Origin: CAZBBB01 sp964490005
Lineage (GTDB): Bacteria > Planctomycetota > B15-G4
Assembly (NCBI GenBank): GCA_964490005.1
Contig: CAZBBB010000127.1
Location: 1-7,694, forward strand
Direction: 5' to 3'
DNA: 7,694 nucleotides
Shown here piece after piece: positions 6,954 to 7,694 of the stretch; the first letter of the stretch is position 1, and each line of letters begins with the position of its first letter. A program made the translations under genes and the position numbers. The notes under the pieces are model-generated. The model saw nothing but the letters and a program-made list of their open reading frames with translations. It did not search any database and was not told where the DNA came from.

Positions 6954-7694
6954 GCGCGGCCTGCGTTCGCCTCGCCGCGTGCGCGCTGGCGCTGCTGGCC
7001 GCCTCGGCGGCGGCGCGCGCCCAAGAGGAGCAGGGCGAGGCCGAGTCGGCGCTCGCGCGCGTGCAGCGCGACCAGACGCGCATCGGCCTGCGTTTGTCGG
7101 GCCTGCGCGAGAAGATGACCCGGCTCGTCGAGCGCTACGAGGGCGAGGGGCGGCAGCGCAACGCCCAGCTCCTGCGCGAGGCCCTCGCCGCGTGGGACGA
7201 GCGCGATCTGGGCGACCTGCAGGCGCAGATCGAACGCGGCCTGGGCGACGGCCGGCTCTCGGCGGTCGAGCAGCAGGATGCGCTCATCGCGACGCTCACC
7301 GACATCCAGGCGATCCTGCGCGACCGGCGCGACGTCGACGAGTTGTCGCGTCAGGCCGAGATCGCGCGGCAGGGCCTGGCCGAACTCGGGCATCTGGCGG
7401 CGAACGAGCGGCGGCTGCTCTCCGCGACGCAGGCGACGACCGACCGGCCCGGGGCGCTGCTCGAGGACAGCCGGCGCACGGCCGAAGAACTGCAGCGCCA
7501 ACTCGCGACGGCGCAGTTGGCGGGCGCGGCCGGGCAGGACAGCGAGCGCGCTCTGGGCGATGCGGCGCTGGCCGAGGCGCTGGCCGCCGCGCAGGCGGCG
7601 CTGGCGGCCGAGCCGCAGCCGGCGGCGGACGACCAGGCCGCGTTGCAGGAGGCGCTCGCGGCGCTGCGCGAGCGGCTCGCGGGCGACGGCCCGG
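6950..7694 (+). CDS. Exported coiled-coil protein, 3' partial
   Basis: The frame opens at GTG 6950 and is still open at the right edge, giving 248 complete codons. The start is supported by GGGAGGA seven bases upstream and by the GTGA overlap with the preceding stop. Residues 1-24 form a signal peptide: one Arg, an Ala/Leu core, then an ARA cleavage site before Q25. The mature part is dominated by Ala, Arg, Glu, Gln, Leu and Asp, with almost no aromatic residues and no cysteine after the signal peptide. Long helices with heptad-like Leu/Ala spacing run through about 35-125 and 130-248, broken by short Pro/Gly stretches (for example AEPQPAADD near 225). This looks like an elongated periplasmic coiled coil. 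I recognise no named family. Its position directly behind a DUF4175-like gene suggests a partner of that membrane protein, possibly standing in for the helical C-terminal extension that longer family members carry (inference). Confidence 0.85.
   Translation, partial: MSAACVRLAACALALLAASAAARAQEEQGEAESALARVQRDQTRIGLRLSGLREKMTRLVERYEGEGRQRNAQLLREALAAWDERDLGDLQAQIERGLGDGRLSAVEQQDALIATLTDIQAILRDRRDVDELSRQAEIARQGLAELGHLAANERRLLSATQATTDRPGALLEDSRRTAEELQRQLATAQLAGAAGQDSERALGDAALAEALAAAQAALAAEPQPAADDQAALQEALAALRERLAGDGP

Noticed and set aside
6971..6985. A lipobox-like LAAC in the signal peptide of the coiled-coil protein (Cys11)
   Set aside because: The cysteine is too near the N-terminus, with a hydrophobic stretch running after rather than before it, and a normal ARA cleavage site follows at residue 24.

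Overview
This very GC-rich window (about three quarters G+C by eye, with G/C-ending codons dominating) is completely filled by four plus-strand genes. No intergenic gap, promoter, terminator, RNA gene, mobile element, repeat array or CRISPR is visible. The protein families, the G+C content and the gene order suggest a high-GC planctomycete or a close relative. This is judged from family resemblance only, with no phylogenetic marker in the window.

Layout: (1) base 2 to 3610 is the 3' part of a large PQQ-like beta-propeller protein whose real start lies upstream. It has six recognisable propeller strands ending in Trp, then a TPR-like helical region, then a second, more degenerate propeller. 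(2) 3607-4743 encodes an exported alpha/alpha-toroid protein of the prenyltransferase/squalene-oxidase repeat type, without the acid motif of terpene cyclases. (3) 4740-6953 encodes a DUF4175-like membrane protein with three N-terminal hydrophobic segments, beta-rich domains and a helical C-terminus. (4) 6950 to the right edge is an exported, Ala/Arg/Glu/Gln-rich, probably coiled-coil protein that continues beyond the window.

The genes are joined by three identical four-base stop/start overlaps (GTGA, ATGA, GTGA), so they almost certainly form one operon with translational coupling. Gene 2 and gene 4 have signal peptides, gene 3 is membrane-anchored, and gene 1 resembles secreted propeller scaffolds. 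My inference is that the products act together at the cell envelope, as an assembly of protein-protein interaction modules rather than a metabolic pathway. No enzymatic active site could be recognised in any of the four. The system has no assigned function that I can state with confidence.
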